Origin: Cryptomeria japonica
Taxonomy: Eukaryota > Streptophyta > Pinopsida > Cupressales > Cupressaceae
Direction of reading: 5' to 3'
DNA: 64,000 bases
Assembly: GCF_030272615.1 (NCBI RefSeq)
Contig: NC_081413.1
Span: forward strand, 333,598,302 to 333,662,301
Shown: piece by piece, positions 46,801 to 58,126 of the stretch
How positions within the stretch are numbered: position 1 is the first letter of the stretch
How the letters are laid out: each line of letters starts with the position of its first letter
Made by a program: the position numbers and the translations under genes
The notes under the pieces: model-generated
The model's input: only the letters and a program-made list of their open reading frames with translations
The model's database searches: none
What the model was told of the DNA's origin: nothing

Positions 46801-48027
46801 TGAGATCTCCTTGCAAATAATATCCGTCATCAGATGAGGTTGTGGTGGTTTGTACCCATTAACATCGCGAAGAAAATCCTTGAAAAAGTTGACCACTACC
46901 TCCTGAATAGCTTTAGAAGAAGAATGTCGCTTGCCTTCCTGATCCAAGATTGAGTCTATTCTGTTCCTACTGTCGCGCCAATATATTTCTTCTCTAAGAA
47001 GTATCTTTGCCAATTCCTTCTTGAGAGATATTTCTTTGTGATATGCATCATTAGACATCTTAGAAGTGATAGTGACAAAATTTAATAGAGATAGTTCTTC
47101 CTCAACTCGATCTTTTTCTACAAATATGTTTTTAAAAGTATCTTTGTTCCAAACTTTAATCTTCTCCTTTAATAATTTCAGTCTTTTCACAAAGCTATAA
47201 CTCGGGGTTCCCCTAAATATATTACTCTCTTTCCACCATTGCTCAAGATGTGAAATGAACTTACCATCTCTCCACCACATGCTCAAAAATTTGAAATTGC
47301 TGCTTCCTTTAGATGGAGCCTCACTCAACTTAAGCTCCATAGGAAAATGATCCGATAGAGATATTGGAAGAATGGATGCCTCTACCTAAAAAGATGACTT
47401 CATCCAGAATTCTCCAATGAGATGTCTGTCCAATCTTTCTGAAATGTGTGCGAAATTGGCCCTTCGATTAGTCCATGTGAATAGACCATTCTTCAGGACA
47501 ACATCTATCAAATGATTATGTGCAACAAAATTGTGGAAATCTTCCATGACCTTATTTGACATTCTCAATCCTCTCTTCTTCTCATCTAAATCAAACAATG
47601 CATTAAAATCACCTACCACAACTATCCTATCACTCCTTAGATCATAAATTTTGTTTGAAAGAACATACCAAACATGAGACTTATCTAAAGTTTTTGTAGG
47701 CCCATAAACATTTATTAAAGGAAATTCCAAATTCTCCTTCAAATTGTAAACAATACAAATCATCCAGTGCTCAACTTTCTCTAATAACGTGACTTTGACC
47801 AAAGAAGGATTCCATATAATGCCAAGTCCGCTAGCGGCTCCATTGGCTTCTTGAAAAACACCCTCCCAAACTTTACAAGACTTAATGAAACAATTTGCAT
47901 TATCTGAACTAAGCTTTGTTTCCTGGATGGCAATGATATCATAGCTACATCTACAAAATGCTCATTTCACCAAGCGTCTTTTGTCAAGGGCTGAGAGACC
48001 CTTGACATTCCACGTAGTAATCTTCAT
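43885..48027 (-). pseudogene. LINE ORF2: endonuclease, RT, zinc region, RNase H
   Basis: It starts MKITTWNVKGLSALDKRRL at 48027 (APE-type endonuclease). Further endonuclease motifs are IAIQETKL, VVGDFNALF (near 47610) and ISLSDHFPM (near 47350). RT runs about 46560-45850: DFRPISLCNSIYKILSK, IIKLDVSKAYDRV, GLRQGDPL, then the catalytic box as SQFKDDNILFG, where consensus FADD has become FKDD. The region 44550-44900 (GRILTCDRL, CCFCKQEEESAEHLLYDC) is the usual zf-RVT. RNase H occupies 43885-44340 with DGAS, EITALEEGL, IEGDSQ and VADFLANQG, so all four acidic positions remain. ORF2 nicks target DNA and copies the element RNA. Frame breaks near 47386, 46762, 46118 and 45850 disable it. Confidence 0.9.
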
Positions 48028-48098
48028 CTCTTACCAAGGGAGATCCCTTCTGCCTTAGCTTTCCTCATGAAATCAAAATACACTAACAATTCCCTTCT

Positions 48099-49278
48099 CT
48101 AGTTCTCTGTCTTCCCTTTTTTGATGGTTGCCCCGCCTGCCTCTGAATCCTTTGGCTTTACCAAGTAAAATGTTAGCCGACTGACTGATACATCTTGGAT
48201 CTACATTCTCCAAAGCATCCTCTTGAAACATTTCCTCCTCAAAGTCCTTATCAAATTAAAATTCTGTGTCAGATAACCCTTTACATGAATTATTGATTTT
48301 GGGGTTAAAGGATCTTCACCCTCCACCTTGGTTTCAAATACTTCATGCCTGGAAGTCTTCCCTCCATCATTGGGACACCTATTGATGGATGCATTCCTAA
48401 TCTCTGAATAGAGATCATCCCTGACTTTTAACGATGACGATGAACCCTTCTTTTGTTGTTGCAGTGGAGATTTTGTCTCTTGAATCTTTTCAACAGAAAC
48501 CGAAACTATTTTCGACGGTTGTTCCAACTTTCACCTCCAGTTTTGTAGTGATCTCCTGAAAGGAGTCCTTGCATTTCTAATTAACATTCTATAGTCCTTT
48601 ACTCCATGAAACTTGCTAACGCATCTAGGGCAATGACGGATTTCTTTTTCAAATTCTATCTGCAGCCTCCACACACCTTTTGACATATGTAATGTAATGT
48701 AATGTGCTCCGAAATACGCCTGACTGTTGCAATCCTCAATCTTACATACTTACAAAAATCCTCCGCATCATCAACATCTATCTCCAACACTATCCCAAGC
48801 ATTATGCCGATCTTCTCCAAGAAGACCTCTCCCCAATATTCAATCGGCAAATTGTAAAGGCATATCCAAATCGGGCATGAATAGACTGCCAATGGGATGG
48901 GATCAAAATTCAGTGTCCAGGGTTGCAAATACACCACATGCTTGTCTGCAAACCAATTCTCCTAATTAAGGATACAATCTCTTTTTGATCATTTTTCAAA
49001 AAGTACCACAAAGAATCCTTTGGTATAAATTTGATAACAATCTGATCGTCCCACTTATCTTCAACACATGATCTGATATTTTTCCTTGACCAGTTAAGGC
49101 CGATGATCCTTGTGATCACTGCTTGTTCTTCCCAAAACTGTCTATCTTCCTCCATCTCCTCCATGAGATCCACCACAATCTTGCCTTTCTCTTCATACCG
49201 CCTCCCTTTCGATTTTCTTGTAAAATCCTCTGATCTGCTATTAACGTCCAATGGATTTTGTAGAGCCAGTTCCTTCAT
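48099..49278 (-). pseudogene. LINE ORF1 (RNA-binding, DUF4283-like)
   Basis: It starts MKELALQNPLDVNSRSED at 49278. The DUF4283-like core spans two frames joined near 48920: NWSRKNIRSCVED, then LQPWTLNFDPIPLAVYSCP and LYNLPIEYWGEVFLEKIG. A knuckle near 48600-48650 reads CPRCVSKFHGVKDY, with the last CX2CX4HX4C cysteine changed to Y. The C-terminal half is polar and Lys/Ser-rich. It ends at TAG 48099-48101, 71 bp before ORF2 begins. It would coat the LINE RNA. One frameshift and further stops. Confidence 0.8.
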
Positions 49279-49281
49279 CCT

Positions 49282-49301
49282 TTTATATTATTTGTGGCTT
49301 T
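49282..49301. repeat. LINE target-site duplication, right (20 bp)
   Basis: Partner of 43273-43292. Confidence 0.85.
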
Positions 49302-52300
49302 ATATTTAATTGGAGCATTTATTTATATTGCCTTTGATTTATTTTGTTTGGATTTAATTTAATATTATTGTTATTACATTCTCTTGTTACTAATTCAGTA
49401 ATTAAATATTATGTTTATACCTACCCTATTATTTTACTGGTTGAGATTTGAGGGTAAGTAAATAATATTATTTTATATTCTTTCCTCGATTTTTGGTGGG
49501 GGGATTGGTATAGAATATATTTTATTGGAATATTTTAGTTGGTAGATATTCTTCTATAGTTTTGAATGTGATTCTATTTATTGGCTTTGTGAGCATTTTT
49601 GTGGGTGTGCTTCTGGATATCTTTCTACGACTTTTGGATTTTAGAATTGCTTGGTTGGGTTGAATTTTGCAAAGCTTGTTGGTTTGGAATTTTTTCTCTT
49701 CTACGATTTCATTACCATCACTCAACTTCCAAGTTGGAGATCCTTTTCCATTCTTGCATTTTAATTTTTGAAAACACTTGTTTTCTTCGTGACTATTAAA
49801 ATATTGTTTGGGGAGATTTGGGAATGAATGATTATTCTATTATCAATAATTGGGATTAATATTTTGGGAAAAAGATTTATATATGATTTTATGAATCTGT
49901 GTGTGTTGTATTGCCGGAAAAGGGCATTTGTGTATGTTAATACATTGATTATAAATTTGCCTATGACTGCATTGTGGTAACAACTGCTTTTGTGAGGTTT
50001 ATTTGTTGATGTATACCATGTCTTGTGTCAATTTGGTTTGATTAGATCTGGAGTGGCTATGTCTGTAATCATTTATGTGAAAGTTATTGTTAGTATAGGT
50101 TGGAATTTTTGGATGTGTTGTATTGTTGGCCTTAACAAGGCTTTGTTTTGGTTTCTTATTGGCTTTTAGTGTCTTCTTGGTCATATTTATGCCATTGTAA
50201 GACCCGTGCCCGAATCTAGGCAAATTTGAATATCTTTGTATTCAATTTTTCATGAGTTGGTCCCTTGTTACAATAGCACTACTATGGGCTTCAATAGCAC
50301 CAAAGTAGTGTCAATAGATTTCTGGGTTGGTTTTTGAGTCCCTCGGTTGATTTCTATGCTTGGTCTTTATTCTAGAGGCTTGTTTTGTTATGTTTGATGG
50401 TTTTGGGGCATTGTGCTATTCATTTGTGATATGTGTGAATCAATTTGGGCTCTGGAAAGTGGTTTGTGCTTGTCCGTTGAGGTTTTGATATGCTGCTCCA
50501 ACAAGTTGAGTGATTCCTTGCTGTTGAGGATGGTTAATTATAGCTCCAGCAAGAGGTTATGTTGTGCCTCGCTGTGGAGGATCATTCTATGTTATTGGAT
50601 TCATGTATTGCCCCTATTTTTGTGTATTTGGCATTCTTGAGGCTCTCTTTATTATTGCATTTTGGCAATATGAGCTTATGGCTTGGTCCTTGTTAAGTGG
50701 ATCTTGGTTGTATGTTGATGGCTATCTTTGTGATTCAGTTGTATCAATTTTGTAATGACTTTTAATGATACCCATGTTGATTTTCATGTTGTTGTAGATG
50801 TATCTTGTTATGTTTTTACCCTATGGTCTTGGTCCATGTTTGGGAGAGTGGGCTCTTGCATGTGTTGGACCTAGGTTATGAGCACTAGATCTCTAGGAAG
50901 GGGATCTAGACCTATGGAACCACATGAAGAGTTTATGGTTTAATTTGCAAGTGATAACATTATTAATAATTAATTAGTGGGTTGGGTATATAGGAATTCA
51001 TCTAATCAAGATAAAGAATATGTTGTTGTATGCCCCAATTGGACGGACCCAGGGAGGTGGTTTTTGGGATCCTAGATTGGGAAGACCGTTGGAGAGGTAT
51101 ACCCGACTCCCTTGAGTGACTCCAAGGTGGAGACAGATGCCACATGAGGCTAGCATGTGATGACAGTCTACCCCACATGTGTACATTATCCATATGCCTT
51201 GTTGTTGATTATGCCTCTGGAGGTTGATTGCTTTGATTTAGCCATGTGATGTATTTTGATGTTATATTCTTATGTTGGAGTCTTGTAGTGTTACGTTGTA
51301 TCCTATGGTTGTTAGGTGTCAGCTTAGGTCTTGAGTGTGAGTTGGAACCTTATGTCATCTCCTAGAACATGGGGTGGTTCCTATTTGGTTCCACATGGTC
51401 GGGTGGTTTGATGCCTTCTACCATTGGGATTTCTTCTTGGGTGTTAGGGTGCGTGGATTTGGATCTATAGTACCTCATCATGAGATTGGATTCTTGGAGC
51501 ATATTTATGTAATTAGAATTGATATCATGTGTTTTGAAATTTGGAAATGTAAAGAAGACTACGTAATTAGCGTATTGAGATTATGTATTATAGAACATGT
51601 AGTAGGATTATTTCTGAATGAATTGTATTGAATAAGATTATTGTAAATGGATATTATATTGTAAATGATGTTATTGATTAGAAATCAATTAAATTATTTA
51701 GAGATATGTATGCTATTTCTTGAGTATATTTTGTGGATAGTAGTTATTATGTTAATTATCATATATGCCTTGATTTCAAAGATGTTAATCTCCAACATTA
51801 GATATCTTGAGATATGGAATATGGCTTCTTATGGTTTTGATTTCTATGTATTAAAGATGTTACCATATTACGATTTCTTGTAAATGAGGAATATGAATAT
51901 GTGTCTATGCAACTTGTATGATTAAGATGGGATGTAGAAAAGAGATTGTGTGCTTGCTCCATGTGCTCTTATGTAAATGAACTTGATATAGAAAAACTAT
52001 GCTATTATTATAAGATGATGTATTGGTATGTGGTTCATGTTATAGATATGTTTATCATGTTGAGAATGAAATCCTATGTTTAAATTAGGGGATCGAAATA
52101 TTAGATTCTATTTATTCTTGTAGAATCATATGACTCTCAAACCTGTTTAGTAGATTGGAATCCTATTTGGATGGATAGTATTCTTGATGAGTTGTGCTTA
52201 AGGAAATACTCGAATACCATTAGTAAAAGAAGGATAAATGCATTTAGTTTCATGATGTGTTAAGTGTTCAAATGAGTAAAGACGGGTACTAGAAATATTT

Positions 52301-52310
52301 GATTGGTCCT
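49302..52310 (+). repeat. Plus-strand long LTR, right part
   Basis: Continuation of the LTR from 41869 after the LINE. 51304-51450 is the reverse complement of 24880-25020 (GGTGTCAGCTTAGGTCT, TCCACATGGTCGGGTGGTT), tying it to the B-type LTR. No GGGCATTACA end is found before 52311, so the LTR is truncated at its 3' side. No gene recognised; ORFs of 60-85 codons here are not supported. Confidence 0.5.
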
Positions 52311-53153
52311 TGTAGACACTAAAAAATGGTCAACGTCCATGTCTCCTATTTTTTAACATATTTTATGCATATTGCCTCTTAGGTTTAACTAATTAATTAA
52401 ACCCCCTTTTACTAACAATTCTTCTAAGTCCTAAATAAATAAATTAAATAATTTATTTATTTGTCCCCTTTGTCCAAATTAAATAAATTCATTTTATTTA
52501 ATTAACTAATTCATAAATATGACCAATAAATTAATAAATCATTTTTATTAATTTTCTTATTTATCTTCCTGAAAAATAAAGATAATTAATAAATTTTATT
52601 TATTAATTCATCTTTATTTCCTTATTTTCTTAATCTTTTATTCTTCCATTTTATCCTCTTATATGGAGATATTTAATAATTTTTAAAAAATGTTTTCATA
52701 AAATCCTCCTAATTTTTGTATTTGGAAACTAATATCTTTCCCTGATTTTCAAAAATCAATCTGTTTGGCAATATCTCATTAATCTTAATTTTCAAATTCA
52801 AAAATGAGATATGCATCTTCAAAAATCTTCTTTTGTGAGAGGATATTTTATTTAGTTTTTATTTTTTTATTTATCTTTTCGAACAAAGATATTTAATAAT
52901 TTTTAATTATTAAAATCTTCCTGATATTTAATAATTTTTTTTTTATTAAAATATTCCTGATATTTTCAACTTACTAATTTGGAATTTATGAGAAAATAAT
53001 TAAGGATTTTATTTATTCTCAAAATATCTTTTCATTTGCTTTCTTCTATCTTCATCTTTCTCTGAATGGCAACTCTACAGTGTACTCAATCTTGTCCATT
53101 GGTTCTTTTCAGTCTTGAATCAATCTTATCCATCCAATCAATCTCAATTTTTC

Positions 53154-53166
53154 TATAAATTGAGCT
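53154..53166 (+). promoter_or_regulatory. TATA-like box
   Basis: CTATAAATTGAGC follows a long AT-rich stretch. A similar box (CTATAAATTTAGG) is at about 56479-56491. Confidence 0.35.
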
Positions 53167-53659
53167 CTTTTTTCATTGATTATCAACCACGCTTGGAGTA
53201 TCCTTATGTTGTCTAATTTTCTATCATTTTGGTCATCAACTTGCTTTCATTTGCACTTGCGTTTGTAGGTGACATCCACATAATTTGAAGGAGAAAGAAG
53301 AACAATGGAAGGGAATGGAAGAAGCACTTGCATTGGTTTGCATTTTTTTTAAGTGTTTAATTTCCATACTTCTATTGAGTGTATTAGGATTACTTTCATT
53401 CCAATCTAGTTAGGTGGTTGGCTAGTTTGTTATTGTTTTAATATTTTTTGATTTCCTAATTACATTTTTTGGTGAACTTGATGTGAACACACATCTAATT
53501 TAATGATTTTTGTGAGACTTTTTATCAGATACAGATTTCAAAATACCAAGTTCCTTGGTTTCCGTGCTCATCACTATTTCTGTGCAAGTTTTAGGAGAGC
53601 TAATGTGCATGTTGCAGGGATTAATTGATCAAAGACTTAAAATTGAACAAACAAATTTT

Positions 53660-53900
53660 ATTTAGTTACTGATCTGGCTTGGATTAATCTCCAATTTCAT
53701 GCAACAACTTGCACATAGAATCTAATTAATCTTGGATTAATCTTCAATTTCTCTTGCAAATTGCACGTAGATCATAACTAGGCATGGATTAATCTTTCAT
53801 TTATGCAACAAATTGCACATAGATCTAATTAGGCAGTTAATTAAGTTTCATTTCAATTGACAAATTGCACATATTCTAATTAGGTGATTAATTCATAAAG
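53660..53900. repeat. Diverged tandem repeat, about 65-bp unit
   Basis: TTGCACATAGATCTAATTAG-like segments recur about four times (near 53705, 53757, 53812, 53863), separated by GGATTAATCTTCAATTT-like spacers. Confidence 0.6.
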
Positions 53901-53929
53901 CAACTTTGTGATTTGCGTGTAGCTTCTTT

Positions 53930-54041
53930 CATTGCATGTCGTTTTCTTCACTTGCATGCTATTTTTTATTTTTTATTTGCATGTAGTTTTTTTTCATTGC
54001 ATGTCGCTTTTTTTTAGTTGCGTGTTTGTTTTTTCTATATT
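53930..54041. repeat. TTGCATGT/poly-T minisatellite, left part
   Basis: Units of TTGCATGTNG followed by T-runs, about 25-33 bp each. The array resumes at 55747-55860 on the far side of the retroposon. Confidence 0.75.
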
Positions 54042-54059
54042 AATTTTTGCTTGCAAGTT

Positions 54060-55746
54060 CTGATTAATTGAGAAAAATAGGTTTTAAGGACCTGAAACCT
54101 TTAACAAAAGAGAGTAATATAAAACATTAAGAGTCCAGAGCATAAGAACCACTAAAAGAACGACTGGCAAAAAGGCCAGCAAACCAAAAAGATAGCTAAG
54201 AAAAAATAGCAAGGAAACAAAGAAAGCGCTACATAGCTATAGTCTTCAACAGATCCTCCGCCTTCTTCACTAGCTGGTCATAGGAGGCCCCAACAACTTT
54301 GAGATCTTCCAAGTCCTTGTTGGGTTTCTTTTCTTTCTTTTTTCCTCTGGTCCAGGTTCTGGGACCTTGAGCTTCCTTTGTACCTTCAGTGTTTGGTTCA
54401 ATATCCAGTATCTCCTTCTCTTCATCCAGTTTACTAATGAGGGTTTCTGTATTGTTAGCAAAAATCTTTAGGATACTTAAGTTCTATTCAGCAATACTCT
54501 TTAGGCACTCCTCAATTTTATTGACTTTACTAGTAGTATTCGAGACAGTTTTCTCATTAGCGTCAGCAAGGTTTTTCCTTTCCAGCATATCTTTCTCTAT
54601 TTTTTCAAACTTGGGGTTGAAAGAGTCTCTTATATTTTTAGCCTTTGCAATGGTATTTTTGAGGTCCTCTATGTAATCCGCCATGGTCTTCCCTTCCTTG
54701 GTGTTGATGGTTTCCAATATTTGAATTATGTTACTAAGTTTTTTGTTGTCGTCCATGGTTTTCTTGTAACCAGTTATAAGCCACTCCATAGTGTCAATGA
54801 AACCTTGCATACCCTTTGGAGGAGGGATATGGGGAGGATCGACCTTACCAGGGGTTTCCTGTTCCTTTTTAGGGGTGTCCTGAATAGTAGTTGTGTCTTT
54901 GACCCTAAGAGCCTCACCCATGGTGACCTTCTTCAAGTTTTATTCATCTTATAAGGTCCTTTCCTGCTTACAAACCTCCATCTCCTTGACATTCTCCTCC
55001 TTCCTCTTTTTCTTGTTTCTGGTCTGGGTGTGTACTTTGGATTTCTTTTTCAATGACCCTTGAGGATTCTCCTTCTCTGAGTTTTCTGAGACCTCCTCCT
55101 ATGAGGAAAGGCTAATTCGGATTTTGCCTTTAGGTTTTTTTCCTTTGGAGGAAGAAGGTCTTGTTTTAATGTGTTTCCTCTTCTTACCAGTTTCATAATC
55201 CAAAACATCCATACTCTCCTTAGAATCGCTCGATGGGTCACTGTCAGTCTCCTCATCCATTGAAAAGGCAGAATCAGACCCATCCTCCTCAGACTCTACA
55301 GAGGGATGCATGCGGCCAATTTGATTGGCCTTGAGATGGTCATAAATGAGGACCATCAAGCCTTGGTGCATGGCACTATCCCCCATAGGGTTTTCTTTGT
55401 AGGCCTTTATGGTTGCATTCATTGAATAAAGCAGAAAATAAGGAAAATTAACCTTCTCGTCATGCCTAAAGTGATTCAGCAAGATGAAATGGTACCCATA
55501 AACTTTTGTAAACCTACCATCTAATGTAATATAGTGCATTAAAACAAAGAGGACATCCCGCCAAGGTTTAACAAAAGCTCTGGGTGGGTAGTAAGTTTTA
55601 CTTAACTTAACCAGTCATTTTTTCTCCTTCTCAGTTTTCGGGTATCTGTTGATGGCCTCCTTACTGACTTTCCTGTCTCTATAGAAGTTTCACCCTTCCC
55701 TTCTGAGGCTCGTGGCTTGGGCGATGAGGTCTTCATAAATTTATAG
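54060..55746 (-). mobile_element. Single-ORF retroposon with LINE-like tail, 1.7 kb
   Basis: The minus-strand insertion splits the GCATG array. Flanks AATTTTTGCTTGCAAGTT (54042-54059) and AATTTTTTTGCTTGCATGTT (55747-55766) look like a target duplication, though the array makes this ambiguous. The 3' tail GTTTCAGGTCCTTAAAACC matches those at 3577 and 6381. It encodes one unknown protein and no reverse transcriptase, so it likely depends on a LINE. Confidence 0.7.
54229..55736 (-). pseudogene. Unknown ORF of the LINE-tailed retroposon
   Basis: Can be followed from MKTSSPKPRASEGKGETS (ATG 55736) to the stop after DLLKTIAM (54229), about 500 residues with one frameshift near 55600 and several TAG/TAA stops. 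The N-terminal third is basic. The middle has a globular stretch (KVYGYHFILLNHFRHDEKVN, FPYFLLYSMNATIKAYKENP) that faintly resembles 'putative plant transposon protein' regions seen in plant LTR elements. Then comes an acidic Ser-rich stretch and a coiled-coil-like C-terminus (MEWLITGYKKTMDDNKKLSN). No endonuclease, RT or zinc knuckle is visible. Function unknown. The C-terminus is shared with the truncated copy at 6381. Confidence 0.55.
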
Positions 55747-55860
55747 AATTTTTTTGCTTGCATGTTGCTTTTTAGTTGCATGTTGTTTTTCTTTTGCTTT
55801 TTTAGTTGCATGTTTCTTTTTTCCTTTTTGCTTGCATGTTTCTTTTTAGTTGCATGTTGC
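55747..55860. repeat. TTGCATGT/poly-T minisatellite, right part
   Basis: Continuation of the array at 53930-54041 (GCTTGCATGTTGCTTTTTAG, TTGCATGTTTC). Confidence 0.75.
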
Positions 55861-57796
55861 CCCTAATCTCAAAAACATCACCAAGGTCCTAACCAAAGGC
55901 AATTAAATAAATCTTGAGCACACAATTAATTCTAAAATCATCAAATGTCACATGGCAAATTAATCAACCAATATTAATTAAATATTTATTTAATTAATTA
56001 AATCATTCCAAGTAAATCATTTTAAACAATTATCTTATTTATTTTATTGAATATCCTAGCATAATTAATTAAATAAATCAATTTGCCACAAATCTTCAAA
56101 AAATGAAACAAATCAAGAAAGAGGAATTGGAAATTATGAGCACAAATCTTCAAAAAAGGAAATAAATCAAAAAAGAAATTAATTGACCAAGAAAGAATTA
56201 AAAATTGAGAAAAGAAATCAATTGGAGATAATCTTGAAAAACAAATTAAAAATTGATAAATAATCTCAAAGAAGGCAATTAAAACAATTAAATATTAAAA
56301 TTGAATGAAATAGAGAATAAATCAGTTTTTCTTGATTTTATCTTAATTTTAGTTCAATTTCCTTTAAAACTGAGAAAAGCATCCAATCACATCAATTCAC
56401 CTGGATTGTGCTTCCTCTTGGAAAATCTTGACCACTCATCATCATTTGATCTCAGCCTTTGGTTTCTTTCTGAATTTTCTATAAATTTAGGCTCTCATCT
56501 CTCATTCAAAAATCCTGGAGAATATATTGTTATTATACTATTTTTGCTCTAGGTTCATTGAAAATATTGCATACATATTTCGATCATTTATCTCATTTAT
56601 TGCTTAAATCTTGTTAGATTAATCTTGCATCCATCTAGCATTAATAGCATGCTCATATAGATTAAAATCCTTCGTCTTGGTGTTGTCTAGTCACTGGATT
56701 GCTTATACAAATCTGAGAGCAATCTTATACTCGCATCTTTTAGAAGGCAATGGATCGATTTGTTATGGTTTTCATATTCATGTTTATATCTGTCTAACCA
56801 TGCATGTAATGACTTAATTGAAGTGTTGTGTATTGCAGATACAGATATAGGTCCACTTTTCACACACACAAGTCCAAACACTTTGTCTTCTATGCTTGTC
56901 AAAAGTTGAGTCCTAGACATTATTTTTCAAACAAGTCCAAACATTCTCCAAACCAAATTCGAAACATGGTTCAAACAAAGGTCCAAAAGCTTGTCCAAGT
57001 ATTCATCCAACATTCAAACATGACTTGTCAAAACATTGGAAATCCTTGTCTCAAAATACATGTCACTTAGGGTTAGACTTTGCATAGTCCAAACTTAGGT
57101 CTCAGGACATTCACATTGCCTTTCATATTTAGTACATTGCATTATCATTATCATACCAAAATTAGGTCTTGGCTTAGGTTTCATTTTTCATATTTCAAGT
57201 CATTGGTCCTCACATATCCTTATCATTTCATTGTCATAAATTCTAGTCTTGTATTGGCTTGATTTTATCATATCATATCCCTAGATCATATCATATCCAT
57301 ATCATATCATTAGGTCTTGTCATTATCATTTCCTTCTTTCATTTAGTCTCAAAATTAGGTTTTCCAAACTTAAAAAATTCAAAAATTTAGATTAAACCCT
57401 AAGTCATTGTTGTTAGGGAGTCTTGATCTTGTCCAACACTTGTCCTTTTGTCAAACCTGGCTTAGTATCTAAGCATGTAGGAGAGATATTGTCAATTTGT
57501 CATATTTTCATTTTTTCCTTTGTCCTCTTAAGGTCTTGACTTCATTTCAATTTCCCAAGGGCCACATCTTTAGGTTTGCATTCTAAGAGTTTGTCCAAAC
57601 CTCAAAAACAACAAAAAATATAGATTGCATTCTTGTACTAGATTGCATGATAATTCTCTAAGATTGCATTTAGTTGCATATCATTCTCATTCCAAAAATT
57701 CATTAAGACCAAAAACATTTAGTTGCATTGTCAATCACCTAGGTTGCATTAGTTGCATACATCATTCTTAAAATCCAAAATCCTAAAAATATTGCA
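55861..57796 (+). other. LTR/leader-like DNA upstream of a gag-like ORF
   Basis: AT-rich DNA with a TATA-like CTATAAATTTAGG near 56480, then long C/T-rich stretches with ATCATATC repeats (57264-57325) and repeated TTGCAT motifs (57620-57800). It resembles the end of an LTR and a 5' leader but I find no clear PBS. The 60-90 codon ORFs here are not supported. Confidence 0.35.
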
Positions 57797-58126
57797 TTGC
57801 ATAGTGACATGTCCATTGAAACAAGATTTCAAGCTCCTATGATGCAACAAAGTTTGACATATCAATCGATAATTGTTCCAATGCATAACACAATGCAATC
57901 AAGAATTAATCCAAGGAAATTACAATTCTATCCAACCCAACAACAAGGTAATATCAGTCAAACATTTTGTGATGAAATAGGTATCCAAATAAAAAAACTA
58001 GAAGAGAAACTAGCTCAAGAAAAAGAGATATTGGAACAAAAAGTGTAAAGGCGTGAGAAGAATAGATTACAAATGTCCAAAATGTTTCAAAAAATTTCAA
58101 GTCCAAATCCAAATATTGACCCAATT
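57797..58126 (+). pseudogene. Gag-like N-terminal fragment cut by an LTR
   Basis: The frame starts MHSDMSIETRFQAPMMQQS (a more internal MSIETRF may be the real start), is Gln/Met-rich, and ends in a coiled-coil-like IQIKKLEEKLAQEKEILEQ before a TAA at 58046. The same frame continues to 58126, where the next LTR (TGTAATGCCCC) begins. Position after a leader and composition suggest the start of a gypsy gag, but no conserved Gag core is present, so identity is unsure. Confidence 0.35.

Larger units (their letters stand above)
43293..49281 (-). mobile_element. Near-complete L1-type LINE with RNase H, 6.0 kb
   Basis: Minus-strand non-LTR retrotransposon bracketed by a 20-bp target duplication. 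From its 5' end (49281) it carries ORF1, then ORF2 with endonuclease, RT, zinc-finger region and RNase H, then an extra ORF and a 3' tail containing GGGCGCTATCCCCACCTTG and a short poly(A) (TTCTTTTTTTT on the plus strand at 43291-43300). Almost no 5' UTR remains: ORF1 ATG lies 3 bp from the insertion edge, so slight 5' truncation is likely. Stops and frameshifts make it inactive. Confidence 0.92.
52311..54041 (+). repeat. Probable LTR start and U3, TGTAGACAC type
   Basis: Begins TGTAGACACTAAAAAATGG, a plausible LTR start, then 800 bp of very AT-rich DNA, a TATA-like CTATAAATTGAGC near 53154 and a leader-like region. Then follow ~65-bp repeats (53660-53900) and a GCATG minisatellite (53930-54041). 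No ORF. Confidence 0.4.

Noticed and set aside
55099-55539. A host nuclear protein with an acidic Ser-rich tail
   Set aside because: The ORF lies inside an insertion with a LINE-type tail and is continuous with downstream broken frames of the same retroposon.
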